A stretch of DNA of 64,000 nucleotides, taken from the NCBI GenBank assembly GCA_963703325.1, contig OY969805.1, forward strand, positions 2,232,001-2,296,000, written 5' to 3'. The notes under the pieces were generated by a model. It was not told the origin of the DNA, searched no databases, and saw only the letters and a program-made list of their open reading frames with translations. Below, piece after piece: positions 52,502-62,148 of the stretch. Position numbers and translations under genes: made by a program. Within the stretch, counting starts at the first letter, position 1; every line of letters begins with the position of its first letter. The DNA is from Aquilonibacter sp963703325 (GTDB lineage Bacteria > Vulcanimicrobiota > Vulcanimicrobiia > Vulcanimicrobiales > Vulcanimicrobiaceae).

Positions 52502-53525
52502 GCCACGTATCGCGATCGACGCCATGGGCGGCGATCACGCGCCCGAAGAGGTCGTCGCCGGAGCACTGCTCGCGGCGAACGAGTACCCCGGCGCGTCGCT
52601 AACCCTGTACGGCGACGAAGCGCGCGTACGCGCGCTGTTGCGCGGGAAGGGTGCCGAGCGAATTTCCGTCGTGCATTCACCCGAGTGCGTGCCGATGGAC
52701 CAGCATGCGTCCCAGGCGCTGCGCAGCGCCGACCGCACCTCGCTCGGCATGGCGATCGGGGCCATCAAAGCCGGCGAGGCCGACGCGGTTGTCTCGGCCG
52801 GCAACAGCGGCGCGTTTTTGGCGATTGCGCTGATCAAGCTTCGTACGATCGAAGGGATAGCGCGCCCGGCCATTGCGACCGTGTGGCCGGCGATCAACGG
52901 ACGCACCGTGTTGCTCGACTCGGGCGCAAACGTCGACTGCCGCGCCGAGTGGCTCGAACAGTTCGGGATCATGGGGTCCGCCTACGCATCGGCAGTGTTG
53001 GGTTTGGAGCGCCCAAAAGTCGCGCTGCTCTCGATTGGTGAAGAACGCAGCAAAGGCAATTCGCTCGTGCTCGAAGCGTCGGCGTTGCTCGAACGAGCGC
53101 CGATCAATTTCATCGGCAACATCGAAGGCAAAGACATGTTCCACAACGTGGCCGACGTGGTGGTTACCGACGGCTTTGTGGGCAACGTCTTGCTAAAGAC
53201 GGCAGAAGGCATGGTCTCCGCGATGCGCGAGGTGATCAAGGACACGCTGTTACGTCGCAATGTCATGAACTTGCTCGGCACGGCCTTGCTTGCGCCGTCA
53301 CTGCGCCGCCTCGGCCGGCGGTTCGACTACGAAACCTATGGCGGTGCCCCGCTGCTTGGCGTGCGCGGAAACTGCATCTACACGCACGGACGCGTCTCGC
53401 GCCGAGGCATCAAGGGTGCAATTCTCACCGCGATTACTGAAGTCGATCACGACGTCGTCGGCCGTATCGGTGAACTCGTGACGCCGCACCTCACGCGTGA
53501 AGCTAGTTCGGTGGAAAGCGCCTAG
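52494..53525 (+). CDS. plsX: Phosphate acyltransferase PlsX
   Basis: Forms acyl-phosphate from acyl-ACP for phospholipid synthesis. 343 residues. IAIDAMGGDHAPEEVV, SAGNSGAFLAIAL, LDSGANVDC and VVTDGFVGNVLLKTAEG are family signatures. The start ATG lies in the fakA 3' end. Together with fakA and two fakB-like genes it forms a coherent acyl-phosphate unit. Confidence 0.96.
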   Translation: MNKPRIAIDAMGGDHAPEEVVAGALLAANEYPGASLTLYGDEARVRALLRGKGAERISVVHSPECVPMDQHASQALRSADRTSLGMAIGAIKAGEADAVVSAGNSGAFLAIALIKLRTIEGIARPAIATVWPAINGRTVLLDSGANVDCRAEWLEQFGIMGSAYASAVLGLERPKVALLSIGEERSKGNSLVLEASALLERAPINFIGNIEGKDMFHNVADVVVTDGFVGNVLLKTAEGMVSAMREVIKDTLLRRNVMNLLGTALLAPSLRRLGRRFDYETYGGAPLLGVRGNCIYTHGRVSRRGIKGAILTAITEVDHDVVGRIGELVTPHLTREASSVESA

Positions 53526-54380
53526 TTGTCAATAGCCGTCGTCACCGATAGCACCTCGGACATCGACCCGCAACGCGCGGCAGCACTGGGGATTACCATC
53601 GTTCCGCTCTTCGTCGTCTTCGGCGATCGCAGCTACCGTGACTATCTCGATTTGAGCCGCCGCGAGTTCTTCGCGAAGCTCTCGAGCGAAAAGGTGCTGC
53701 CGACGACGTCGCAACCGACGCCGCAAATGTTCGAAGAGGCGTTTCGTCCGCTGGTGGAAGCGGGTCACGACGTGCTCTGTCTGACGATCTCGTCGTATCT
53801 CTCCGGTACGATCAACGCGGCAAAAGCCGCGGCGGCACAATTCCCTGACGGGAAAGTCGTGGTCTACGATTCGGAGAGCGCCGCCGGCGGGCTCGGCATC
53901 ATGGCGATGCACGCGAAAGAATTGGTCGCGCAAGGCATTGGCTGGGAGGACCTGCTTGCCGCGCTCGATCGCGAACGCGCCGTGCAGCGATTGTATGCGT
54001 GCATTTCGGATCTCTCACATCTGCAGCGCACCGGACGAATCGGTAAAGCGCAACAGGTGCTTGGTACGCTTATGAAGATCGTCCCAGTGATCGTTCTCAA
54101 GGATGGTCAAGTTTCTGCAGAAGCGCAGGTGCGCACGTTCTCGCGCGCGCAATCGACGATGGTTGACCTGGCTTTGGCAGCCGTCACCGATGTCACTAAA
54201 GCACGGTTTTTAATAATGCACACCGACGCGCCGCCGTTGGCGGAGGGAGTCATGGAGCAGTTGCGCGCGCGCCTCGACGGTGTGCAGCCGCGCCTGCTGG
54301 ACGTCCTCGAGGCGGGTCCGGTGATCGCAACGCATGCCGGCCCGGGCGCCGTCGGTATCTGCGTTGCGCAAGACACATAA
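53526..54380 (+). CDS. DegV family fatty-acid-binding protein (FakB-like), first copy
   Basis: 284 residues, TTG start directly after the plsX stop. Carries fatty acid as substrate for FakA. AVVTDSTSDIDPQ opens the DegV fold; TTSQPTPQMFEEAF and LTISSYLSGTINAA hold the lipid-carboxylate contacts, SESAAGGLGIMAMHA follows, and VIATHAGPGAVGI closes the protein with the conserved His. Co-occurs with a second copy 11 nt downstream; pairwise identity is low, so they may prefer different chains. Confidence 0.93.
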   Translation: MSIAVVTDSTSDIDPQRAAALGITIVPLFVVFGDRSYRDYLDLSRREFFAKLSSEKVLPTTSQPTPQMFEEAFRPLVEAGHDVLCLTISSYLSGTINAAKAAAAQFPDGKVVVYDSESAAGGLGIMAMHAKELVAQGIGWEDLLAALDRERAVQRLYACISDLSHLQRTGRIGKAQQVLGTLMKIVPVIVLKDGQVSAEAQVRTFSRAQSTMVDLALAAVTDVTKARFLIMHTDAPPLAEGVMEQLRARLDGVQPRLLDVLEAGPVIATHAGPGAVGICVAQDT

Positions 54381-54391
54381 GGGGGACATGG

Positions 54392-55237
54392 ATGGCAACC
54401 ACGATCGTAACCGATAGCGGATGCGATCTCTCGCGCAGCGAGGCGGCCGGGCTCGGCATCGAAATCGTGCCGGTCTGGATCCTATTCGGTGAAGAGCGCT
54501 ATCGCGACGGCATCGACATCGATCGCAAGACCTTTTTTTCTCGGATGAACGCAGGCGAGATTCCGAAAACGGAGCCGGCGACGGAGCAAGAATTTCGCGA
54601 GACCTTCGCGCGCATCGTCGCCACCGGCGACGATGCGGTGGTGATTCCGCTCTCATCGCAAATTTCTGAGAACTACGCGCGCGCATGCAACGCCGCCAAG
54701 GAGTTCGGGAGCAAAGTGGTCGTCGTCGATTCGCGCGGTGCATCGGGCATGGAGGCTTTGCTCGTGACCTACGCAAAGGAACTCGCCGAAAAGGGTGCGA
54801 CGATTGCCGATATTGCGAAGAAGGTCGATCCGCGAGGACTCAAGTACGCGGTGTACTTTGCCGTCCCCGATCTGACCGTGTTGGGGCGCAGCGGCCGGTT
54901 GCCCAAAGCCGTCGTTGCGCTGGGATCGATGCTCAATGTCAGTCTCGTGCTCAAGATGAACGAGCAAGGTGCGATCGGGCCGGCGGGGCAGAGCTTCTCG
55001 TTCGACAAGACCGTCGATATCATGATCGACGCGGTCGTGCGCAGCATCGATCGCTCGCCGAATGCACGGATCGCGTTCGGTCACATCGAGACGCCCGACG
55101 TGTTGGCGAAGGCGCGCAAAACGTTCGAGACCAAGCTCGGACATCCGCCGGCGCAAGAACTCGTGCATGAGGGCTCGCTAACTGTCGCGGCGCACATGGG
55201 ACCCGGCGCAATCGGTATTTTCGCCATCGTTCCCTAA
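54392..55237 (+). CDS. DegV family fatty-acid-binding protein (FakB-like), second copy
   Basis: 281 residues; ATG start with AAGGGGGA upstream. IVTDSGCDLSRSEAAGLGIE, the KTEPATEQEFRETFARI loop, IPLSSQISENYARAC and VAAHMGPGAIGIF are the DegV blocks. A tandem FakB paralogue behind plsX. The LGRSGRLPKAVVALGSML segment is the conserved lipid-tunnel part. Confidence 0.93.
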   Translation: MATTIVTDSGCDLSRSEAAGLGIEIVPVWILFGEERYRDGIDIDRKTFFSRMNAGEIPKTEPATEQEFRETFARIVATGDDAVVIPLSSQISENYARACNAAKEFGSKVVVVDSRGASGMEALLVTYAKELAEKGATIADIAKKVDPRGLKYAVYFAVPDLTVLGRSGRLPKAVVALGSMLNVSLVLKMNEQGAIGPAGQSFSFDKTVDIMIDAVVRSIDRSPNARIAFGHIETPDVLAKARKTFETKLGHPPAQELVHEGSLTVAAHMGPGAIGIFAIVP

Positions 55238-55244
55238 AGCGCTG

Positions 55245-56375
55245 ATGCAACTCGGAATCTACGTCCATCTGCCGTTCTGTCCGTACATCTGTCCGTATTG
55301 CGATTTTGCGAAGTGGCCGGTGCGACGCACGCGCGCATCGGCGTACATGCAGGCCCTGCAAGGCGAGATCCTCGCCGCGCGCAGCGAGCCGGCAGCGACG
55401 ATCTTTTACGGCGGCGGGACGCCAAACGCATATGACGCCGACGAGATCGGCACGCTTACGCGGCTGCTGCGCGAGCACTTCCCGAGTCCGGGCGCCGCGC
55501 ACGAGATCTCGATCGAAGTCAACCCCGAGTTAGTCCGCGAGGGCGATTTCGCACGCTACGTCGCCAGCGGCATCAACCGGCTCTCGATCGGCGTGCAATC
55601 GTTTGTCGAGCCCGAGATTGCCACACTTGGCCGCAAACACACGCCGCAACAAGTCGAGGAGGTCGTGGCGCTCGCGCGCGCAGCCGGAATTGCGTCGGTA
55701 TCGATCGATCTGATCTTTGCCATTCCGGGACAAACGCCCGCGAGTTGGTCGCGCTCGCTTGATACCGCGATCGCTCTCGGCGTCGATCACATTTCCACCT
55801 ACGGATTGACGATTGAAGCGGGGACACCGTTTGAACGCTGGCACGAGCGTGAGCCCGGTGCATTTTCCGGCGACGATCTCGAAGCCGAGCTCTACGGTAT
55901 GGCGATCGATCGCCTGGAACGGGCCGGGTACGAACACTACGAGATCAGCAATTTCGCGCGCCCAGGCCATCGCTGCGCGCACAACGAGCAGTACTGGCGA
56001 AATGGGGAATATCTGGGATTTGGCGTCAGCGCCGCGTCGTACCGCGGCGGCGAGCGCCGCGTGCATACGCGCGAACTCGACGTGTACCTGGCTGCGGCGG
56101 GCGCGGGCGGTCCGATTCCGGGCGAGGCCGAGCGGCTCACCGGAATCAAGGCCGTCGGCGAGGCAGTGATGATTGCATTACGCACCGCGCAAGGGGTTGC
56201 GCTGCAGGAGTTCAAAGAGCGCTACGGCGTTGACGTTGCCGAGCGGTACGCTCCCGTCGTCGCACGGTACGAAAGCGATGGGCTGCTGGAGCGCCGCGAC
56301 GATCGCATCGTACTGACGAGGCGGGGACGCTTTCTCGCCAACGACGTTTGCGGAGCGTTTGTCACATTCGAATGA
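55245..56375 (+). CDS. hemW: Radical SAM heme chaperone HemW (HemN-like)
   Basis: 376 residues. Radical-SAM cluster cysteines are Cys12, Cys16 and Cys19 in FCPYICPYCDFAKW. FYGGGTPNAY, IEVNPELV, RLSIGVQSFVEPE and the C-terminal HemW-type winged domain (HNEQYWRNGEYLGFG onward) are clear. At this length and with the C-terminal pattern it is HemW rather than coproporphyrinogen oxidase HemN. It follows the FakB genes by 7 nt. Confidence 0.93.
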   Translation: MQLGIYVHLPFCPYICPYCDFAKWPVRRTRASAYMQALQGEILAARSEPAATIFYGGGTPNAYDADEIGTLTRLLREHFPSPGAAHEISIEVNPELVREGDFARYVASGINRLSIGVQSFVEPEIATLGRKHTPQQVEEVVALARAAGIASVSIDLIFAIPGQTPASWSRSLDTAIALGVDHISTYGLTIEAGTPFERWHEREPGAFSGDDLEAELYGMAIDRLERAGYEHYEISNFARPGHRCAHNEQYWRNGEYLGFGVSAASYRGGERRVHTRELDVYLAAAGAGGPIPGEAERLTGIKAVGEAVMIALRTAQGVALQEFKERYGVDVAERYAPVVARYESDGLLERRDDRIVLTRRGRFLANDVCGAFVTFE

Positions 56376-57475
56376 AGCCAATGAGTACGGGCAATCTCTC
56401 GACGGCGGTGCTCCGCACGATCTTCGCCATCGTCTTTTTTATCACGGGCTTCTTGCTCGGTCGTGAACTCTACGTCAACGTCTTGTCACTGCACTTTGCA
56501 AGCGAAGCGCTGCAGTGGACGATGCTCATCCTTTCACCCGTGGTGTGTGCGGTCATCGGCGTTCTGCTCGCTCCGCTCGCGCAGTCGTTCTTCGAAGACG
56601 AGCTCAACCTCGTCGAGCGCGCCATCGAGCGTCTAGCCCCGGCCGAACTTGCCGGCGGCGCAATCGGCCTGCTCGTTGGTCTAGGTACGGCGTTGCTCAT
56701 CAAGAGCATCCTGTTCGAGTTCATTTCGATCACCGGCCGCGCCGGGAGCTATCTGGCGATCTTGTTGTATTTGATCGTCACGATTTTCTTTGCATACCTT
56801 GGCGCTCGGGTCGGTGCGAAGACACGTTTTGTACCGCTGGTGGCAAAGGACAGCGGCATGCAAGGCAGCGCGAAGGTCGTCGATACCTCGGTTATCGTCG
56901 ACGGCCGGATCGTCGAGATCGTGCAGAGCGGCTTTATCGAAAGCCCGTTGATCGTGCCGCGCTTCGTGCTGCGTGAGCTTCAAGCGATCGCTGACTCTGA
57001 AGACCCGCAGCGCCGTACCCGCGGCCGGCGCGGACTCGAGGCATTGACAAAGTTGCAAGAGCTGCATGCAATCGTAATCAACGAACGCGATTACGACGAC
57101 CTTCCGCCCGGCAACGTCGACGCTAAGCTTGTACGCCTGGCGCGCGAGTTGCAGGGACGCCTGCTGACCAACGACTACAACCTCAATCGTGTCGCGCAAG
57201 TCGAAGGCGTCGAGGTGTTGAACATCAATGAGTTGGCCAACGCCGTCAAACCGGTGGTATTGCCCGGTGAAGAGCTGCACGTGCACGTTATACGCGAGGG
57301 CAAAGAACCGCATCAAGGCGTCGCCTATCTCGATGACGGCACGATGATCGTGATCGAGCAAGGAAAACGATTGGTTGGATCGAGCACCGACGTGGTGGTA
57401 ACCAGCGTGCTGCAGACCGTTGCGGGCCGAATGATTTTCGCGCGTCCCAAGGCCGCAGCCCCGGCGCCACGATGA
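56372..57475 (+). CDS. PIN-TRAM domain membrane protein (YacL-like)
   Basis: About 367 residues. The ATG in the ATGA overlap with the hemW stop is likely; the ATG at 56381 is possible. Four membrane segments occupy about residues 10-155 (e.g. IFAIVFFITGFLLGREL). The PIN ribonuclease domain starts near residue 168 with KVVDTSVIVDGRIVE (acidic metal site), includes ELQAIADSEDPQRRTRGRRG and LTNDYNLNRVA, and a TRAM domain ends the protein. Location before ispD is the same as in Bacillus yacL. Confidence 0.93.
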   Translation: MKPMSTGNLSTAVLRTIFAIVFFITGFLLGRELYVNVLSLHFASEALQWTMLILSPVVCAVIGVLLAPLAQSFFEDELNLVERAIERLAPAELAGGAIGLLVGLGTALLIKSILFEFISITGRAGSYLAILLYLIVTIFFAYLGARVGAKTRFVPLVAKDSGMQGSAKVVDTSVIVDGRIVEIVQSGFIESPLIVPRFVLRELQAIADSEDPQRRTRGRRGLEALTKLQELHAIVINERDYDDLPPGNVDAKLVRLARELQGRLLTNDYNLNRVAQVEGVEVLNINELANAVKPVVLPGEELHVHVIREGKEPHQGVAYLDDGTMIVIEQGKRLVGSSTDVVVTSVLQTVAGRMIFARPKAAAPAPR

Positions 57476-58158
57476 ACTGGGGTGCCGTGATCGTTGCGGC
57501 CGGACGCGGTACGCGCTTCGGCCGGCCCAAGCAGCTGATCGAAATCGCCGGCCGTCCGATGCTCGCGTGGTCTTTCAAGACATTCACTGCGATGCCCGAA
57601 ATCGACGCCATCGTCGTCGTGACGGAAAGTGAATGGCTCGACGAGGTCAAGGAGATGACGAGCGCTACCGCGCCGGGTCGCGACGTCGCGGTCGTCACTG
57701 GCGGCGCAACGCGCCAAGAGAGCGTGCTGCGCGGTTTGCGTGCGCTGCCGGACTCTTGCGATGCCGTGCTGGTTCACGACGGCGCTCGGCCGCTCGTGCA
57801 AGCACCGGACGTGCGCGCCGGCATGCGTCACGTGCAATCGGGACGTGCGGCGGTGTTGGCGGCGCCGGTGGTCGATACGATCAAGGTTGTCGATCCCGAC
57901 ACGATGCTGGTCGAACGCACGCTCGAGCGCAAACAACTGTGGGCCGCCCAGACGCCACAGTTTGCGATGCGCGAGGAACTATTGCGCGCACATGACGCGG
58001 CAACGGCACGGTCGCTCCAGGCGACCGATGACGTCGCGCTGCTGGAAGCAATTGGAATCGACGTGATTATCGTTCCTGCCAGCGTGGAGAACTTCAAGGT
58101 GACGCATCCCGGCGATGTCGCTCGTGCACAGGCGCTCCTTGGAGCTTCTCTTCCATGA
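57472..58158 (+). CDS. ispD: 2-C-methyl-D-erythritol 4-phosphate cytidylyltransferase
   Basis: Third step of the MEP pathway. 228 residues. The nucleotide loop AAGRGTRFGRPKQL, VVVTESEW, VTGGATRQESVL and VHDGARPLVQ are conserved. ATGA overlap with both neighbours shows tight coupling with ispF. Confidence 0.95.
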   Translation: MNWGAVIVAAGRGTRFGRPKQLIEIAGRPMLAWSFKTFTAMPEIDAIVVVTESEWLDEVKEMTSATAPGRDVAVVTGGATRQESVLRGLRALPDSCDAVLVHDGARPLVQAPDVRAGMRHVQSGRAAVLAAPVVDTIKVVDPDTMLVERTLERKQLWAAQTPQFAMREELLRAHDAATARSLQATDDVALLEAIGIDVIIVPASVENFKVTHPGDVARAQALLGASLP

Positions 58159-58628
58159 CGCGCGTTGGCCACGGCTTCGACGCGCATCGACTGGTCGAGG
58201 GGCGCCGGTTGGTGCTCGGGGGCATCATCGTTCCGCACGACCGCGGGGCGCTCGGTCACTCGGATGCCGACGTGCTCGCGCACGCAATCTCGGATGCATT
58301 GCTGGGCGCGGCCGCATTGGGCGACTTGGGCGGACACTTTCCCGACAGCGATCCACAATGGAAAGACGCCGACTCGATCGTGTTGCTGGAAGCGTGTGCG
58401 GCCCGTGTTCGTGCGGCCGGCTATCATATTGTCAATCTGGATGCGACGATCGTCGTCGAGCGCCCCAAACTCGCGCCGTATATTGGGGCTATGCGCGAGC
58501 ATCTGGCAACGCGCTTGGATCTGCCTCTCGAATGCGTGAGCGTCAAGGCAAAAACGAGCGAAGGCATGGGCTACACCGGCGACGGCAGCGGTATCGCCGC
58601 GTTTGCGGTTGCGTCGATCGAACGATGA
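58155..58628 (+). CDS. ispF: 2-C-methyl-D-erythritol 2,4-cyclodiphosphate synthase
   Basis: Fifth step of the MEP pathway. 157 residues. GHGFDAHRL gives the zinc Asp and His; LGHSDADVLAHAISDALLGA, HFPDSDPQW and KAKTSEGMGYTG are the family motifs. It is read with ispD and the downstream GluRS-like gene, each overlapping by 4 nt. Confidence 0.96.
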   Translation: MTRVGHGFDAHRLVEGRRLVLGGIIVPHDRGALGHSDADVLAHAISDALLGAAALGDLGGHFPDSDPQWKDADSIVLLEACAARVRAAGYHIVNLDATIVVERPKLAPYIGAMREHLATRLDLPLECVSVKAKTSEGMGYTGDGSGIAAFAVASIER

Positions 58629-59176
58629 GCGACGTCACACGCGCGCAGCTCTTGACCGCAATGCAACGTTGGGGCTTTTTGGAGGACCCTGCACCCGATG
58701 CTGCGCTGCGCTGGATCGATACGTTTCTGGAAGCCTACGGCGATCGGCTCGCGCGCGTCGACGACGCATTTACCCACATCGCCGATCTGCGCGCCGAATC
58801 GTGCATCATTCCCGCGCTCGAACTTGAACGCTTGCGCACGCGCGCGGTGCTCTTTTTCCTTGACTCGGTCGGCCAGTACATCGATCACCAGCCGGAGTTG
58901 CGCGGGTTGCCGCTGGCACACGACATACCGGCCATTGCCGACGAGTTCGGTATCAGCGCGGACGATGCGTTTGCCGCCGTACGCATGGCGCTCACCGGAC
59001 AGAAGGACGGGCCGCGACTCGAGCTGCTCTTTCCGCTGCTCGGGCACGACCGGATGCTCATTCGGATCGGTGCGGTCAGCTCGCGCCTTTTACACGGGCG
59101 CGGCCTCGAGCCGATCAAGTTCGGGCCCGACGGGAAACCCTTCGAAACCATCGACGCGCAGAAGCCGTTAGACTAG
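58625..59176 (+). CDS. Stand-alone glutamyl-tRNA synthetase anticodon-binding-like domain
   Basis: 183 residues that resemble only the C-terminal helical anticodon-binding region of GluRS: LRAESCIIPALELERLRT, FGISADDAFAAVRMALTGQKDGPRLELLFPLLGHDRMLIRIG has the closing wording (ALTG..GP.L..L..LLG..R...R). The catalytic Rossmann half with HIGH and KMSKS motifs is absent and the 5' neighbour is ispF, overlapping by ATGA, so no frame extends it. In Firmicutes the whole gltX gene sits at exactly this place. Function is unknown; it may be a remnant or a tRNA-binding accessory. A real GluRS must be elsewhere. Confidence 0.72.
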   Translation: MSDVTRAQLLTAMQRWGFLEDPAPDAALRWIDTFLEAYGDRLARVDDAFTHIADLRAESCIIPALELERLRTRAVLFFLDSVGQYIDHQPELRGLPLAHDIPAIADEFGISADDAFAAVRMALTGQKDGPRLELLFPLLGHDRMLIRIGAVSSRLLHGRGLEPIKFGPDGKPFETIDAQKPLD

Positions 59177-59181
59177 TAACG

Positions 59182-59852
<671 letters not shown>

Positions 59853-59865
<13 letters not shown>

Positions 59866-61281
59866 AGCTCTACAACACCCGAACGCGTTCGCTCGAAACC
59901 TTCACGCCGTTACGCGACGATGACGTTCGCGTGTACGTTTGCGGGCTCACGCCCTCGGCGCAAGCGCATCTGGGCCACGCCCGTTCGTTTTTGTTCTTCG
60001 ATCTGTTGCGTCGCTTTCTCGTCCATAAGGGCTTCCGCGTCACCTACGTGCAGAACGTCACCGATATCGACGATCGCAGCATCAACCGCGCGCGCGAGAC
60101 CGGTGAGGATTGGCGTGCGATCGTGCGCGGCTACTATGACGAGTTTCACCGATCGATGCGCCGGCTCGGGGTGATGGAGCCCGACGAGGAGCCGTATGCG
60201 ACCGCGTACATCTCGCAGATTCAAACGATGATTCGCGAATTGATCCAACTTGGGAACGCGTACGTCGTCGACGACGGTATCTATTATCGCGTCAGCAGTT
60301 TCCCGCGCTATGGAAGACTCAGCAATCGCAATATCGACGAATTGGAGGCCGGAGCACGTATCGAGGTCGACGAGTTTAAGGAAGACCCGCTCGATTTCGC
60401 GTTGTGGAAATTCGCCAAGCCGGGCGAGCCGAAGTGGCCGTTCCAACCCTACGGCGACGGTCGACCCGGTTGGCACATCGAATGCTCGGCGATGTCGCGC
60501 GCGCTGCTCGATGCCGCCGGCGCCGGCTTCGACATTCACGGCGGCGGTGCAGATCTCGATTTTCCCGCACCACGAGAACGAGATCGCGCAAAGCGAGCCG
60601 CTAATGCCGCACCCGCCGATGGCGAACTTTTGGGTTCACGGCGGATTGCTCAATTTCGAGGGACGAAAGATGTCGAAGTCGCTCGGCAACTTCGAGCCGC
60701 TCGTCGATTTGCTCGATCGTCACGACCCGCAGGCGATACGCCTCGCTTTTCTGACGACCGGTTATAGCAAGGTGATGAACTTCACCGACGAGTCACTGGC
60801 CGCGTCCTACGTCACGCTCGAACGCCTGAAAAAGACCTATCGCAGCGTCGTCGCGCTTGCGGAGGCACCGGCTGACTCGAGTGGGTTGATCGCTCGGATC
60901 GAAGCGGCCCTCGATGAGGACATGAACACGTCGGTCGCGATTGCCGAACTCTTGCAGTGGAGCCCAATGCCCGGCGGCCGTGCGGAGTTCGAGCGCACGC
61001 TGTGGCTGCTCGGCATCGAGCCAAACGAAAGCTGGCTGCACGAACCGCAGCGTTCGCTGCCGCCGGATTTTCTCGAGCAACTGCGTGCGCGGCTCGACGG
61101 TGAACCGTCGCTCAACGGCGCGACAGCCGAAGAGGCGATCGCTGCGGTGATCGCGGCGCGCAGTAAAGCCCGCGCCGAAAGGGACTGGGCGGCGTCTGAC
61201 CGGTTGCGCGATGCACTTGCCGCATGCGGCGTCGCCATCAAAGACTCTAAAGACGGAACAACATGGACCGTGGCCGAGTAA
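59853..61281 (+). CDS. cysS: Cysteinyl-tRNA synthetase, split by one extra base
   Basis: Charges tRNA-Cys. About 475 residues when joined, the usual length. VYVCGLTPSAQAHLGHARS carries the zinc Cys and the HIGH-type site (HLGH), GWHIECSAMS the next zinc Cys, and GFDIHGGGADLDF leads into a break. The T-run at 60560-60563 appears to have one T too many: without it the frame reads DFPHHENEIAQSE (the zinc His and Glu) and continues to GRKMSKSLGN (KMSKS) and a full C-terminus. GTG start inside cysE. An essential single-copy gene broken this way is probably intact in the cell. Confidence 0.93.
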
Positions 61282-62054
61282 AGTCGCCGCGCGGCGGACC
61301 GCCGCGGAAGGCGCGGCTCGATTTCGACGACGTGATGTATGGTATTCACGTCGTCGAGGAAGCGCTCACGGCGGGCGAAGCACTTCGCACAATTCATGTT
61401 TCGGAAGACCGCAAGCGCGACCCGCTGCTGCGCAAGATCGTCGCGCAAGCCAAGGACCAAAACGTACCGGTGCGATTCGAGGGGCGACCATTCTTTGCGC
61501 AATTGCCCTTCAAGACGCATCAAGGCGTTGTCGCCATCGCACCGCCGTTTGATTACGCGAGTCTGGGCGACGTGCTCGGATCGAAGAAGACCGGGCATGC
61601 GCTGTTCGTGATTCTCGACCATCTGACCGATCCGCACAACGTCGGCGCGATTATCCGAACGGCAGAATGTGCGGGAGCCGACGCGGTGATTTTGCCCGAG
61701 CGGCGTTCGGCCGGCGTGAATGCAACGGTGCGTAAAGCGGCTGCGGGCGCGGCCGCGTATCTGCCGGTGGTTCGCGTCGCGAACGTTAACGATGCGATTC
61801 GCACGCTGAAGAAGGCCGGCGTCTGGATTGCCGGGGCCGCGGCGGGCGAGGGAACGGTCGCAATGGGCGAGGCGGATTTCGACCGCGACCTGGCACTGGT
61901 GATCGGAGCCGAGGGCGCCGGCCTTGCCCCTCTGGTCAGACGAGAGTGCGATTACCTGGTCAGCGTCCCGATGCGAGGGCAAACGGAGTCCCTCAATGCC
62001 TCGGTGGCAGCCGGAGTGCTACTTTATGAGGCTATCCGCCAGAGAAGCCATTGA
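61263..62054 (+). CDS. rlmB: 23S rRNA 2'-O-methyltransferase RlmB family (SpoU)
   Basis: 263 residues: N-terminal L30-like substrate-binding domain (MYGIHVVEEALTAGEALRTI) and a SPOUT methyltransferase domain with the knot motifs TDPHNVGAIIRTAECAGAD, LVIGAEGAGL and VPMRGQTESLNASVA. Starts 19 nt before the cysS stop. Same position as in Bacillus (yacO). Confidence 0.95.
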   Translation: MDRGRVKSPRGGPPRKARLDFDDVMYGIHVVEEALTAGEALRTIHVSEDRKRDPLLRKIVAQAKDQNVPVRFEGRPFFAQLPFKTHQGVVAIAPPFDYASLGDVLGSKKTGHALFVILDHLTDPHNVGAIIRTAECAGADAVILPERRSAGVNATVRKAAAGAAAYLPVVRVANVNDAIRTLKKAGVWIAGAAAGEGTVAMGEADFDRDLALVIGAEGAGLAPLVRRECDYLVSVPMRGQTESLNASVAAGVLLYEAIRQRSH

Positions 62055-62079
62055 CGGGAGGAGGACCCCCTCCTATAAT
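62051..62079 (+). promoter_or_regulatory. Near-consensus sigma-70-type promoter for the sigH-like gene
   Basis: TTGACG (62051-62056), 17 nt, TATAAT (62074-62079). The -35 hexamer overlaps the rlmB stop codon. Transcription would start near 62086, about 60 nt before the sigma factor start. Confidence 0.85.
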
Positions 62080-62148
62080 CACGTGGATGTGCCGCGCCCG
62101 ATGAGGCTCCGGCCCGCGTTTTGCGGTGCATCGACCAACGAAGGCAAA

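Noticed and set aside
58115..58624. N-terminal extension of the GluRS-like gene through ispF
   Set aside because: It is an out-of-frame reading of ispF rich in Arg/Ser/Gly; ATGA coupling at 58625 gives a clean start.
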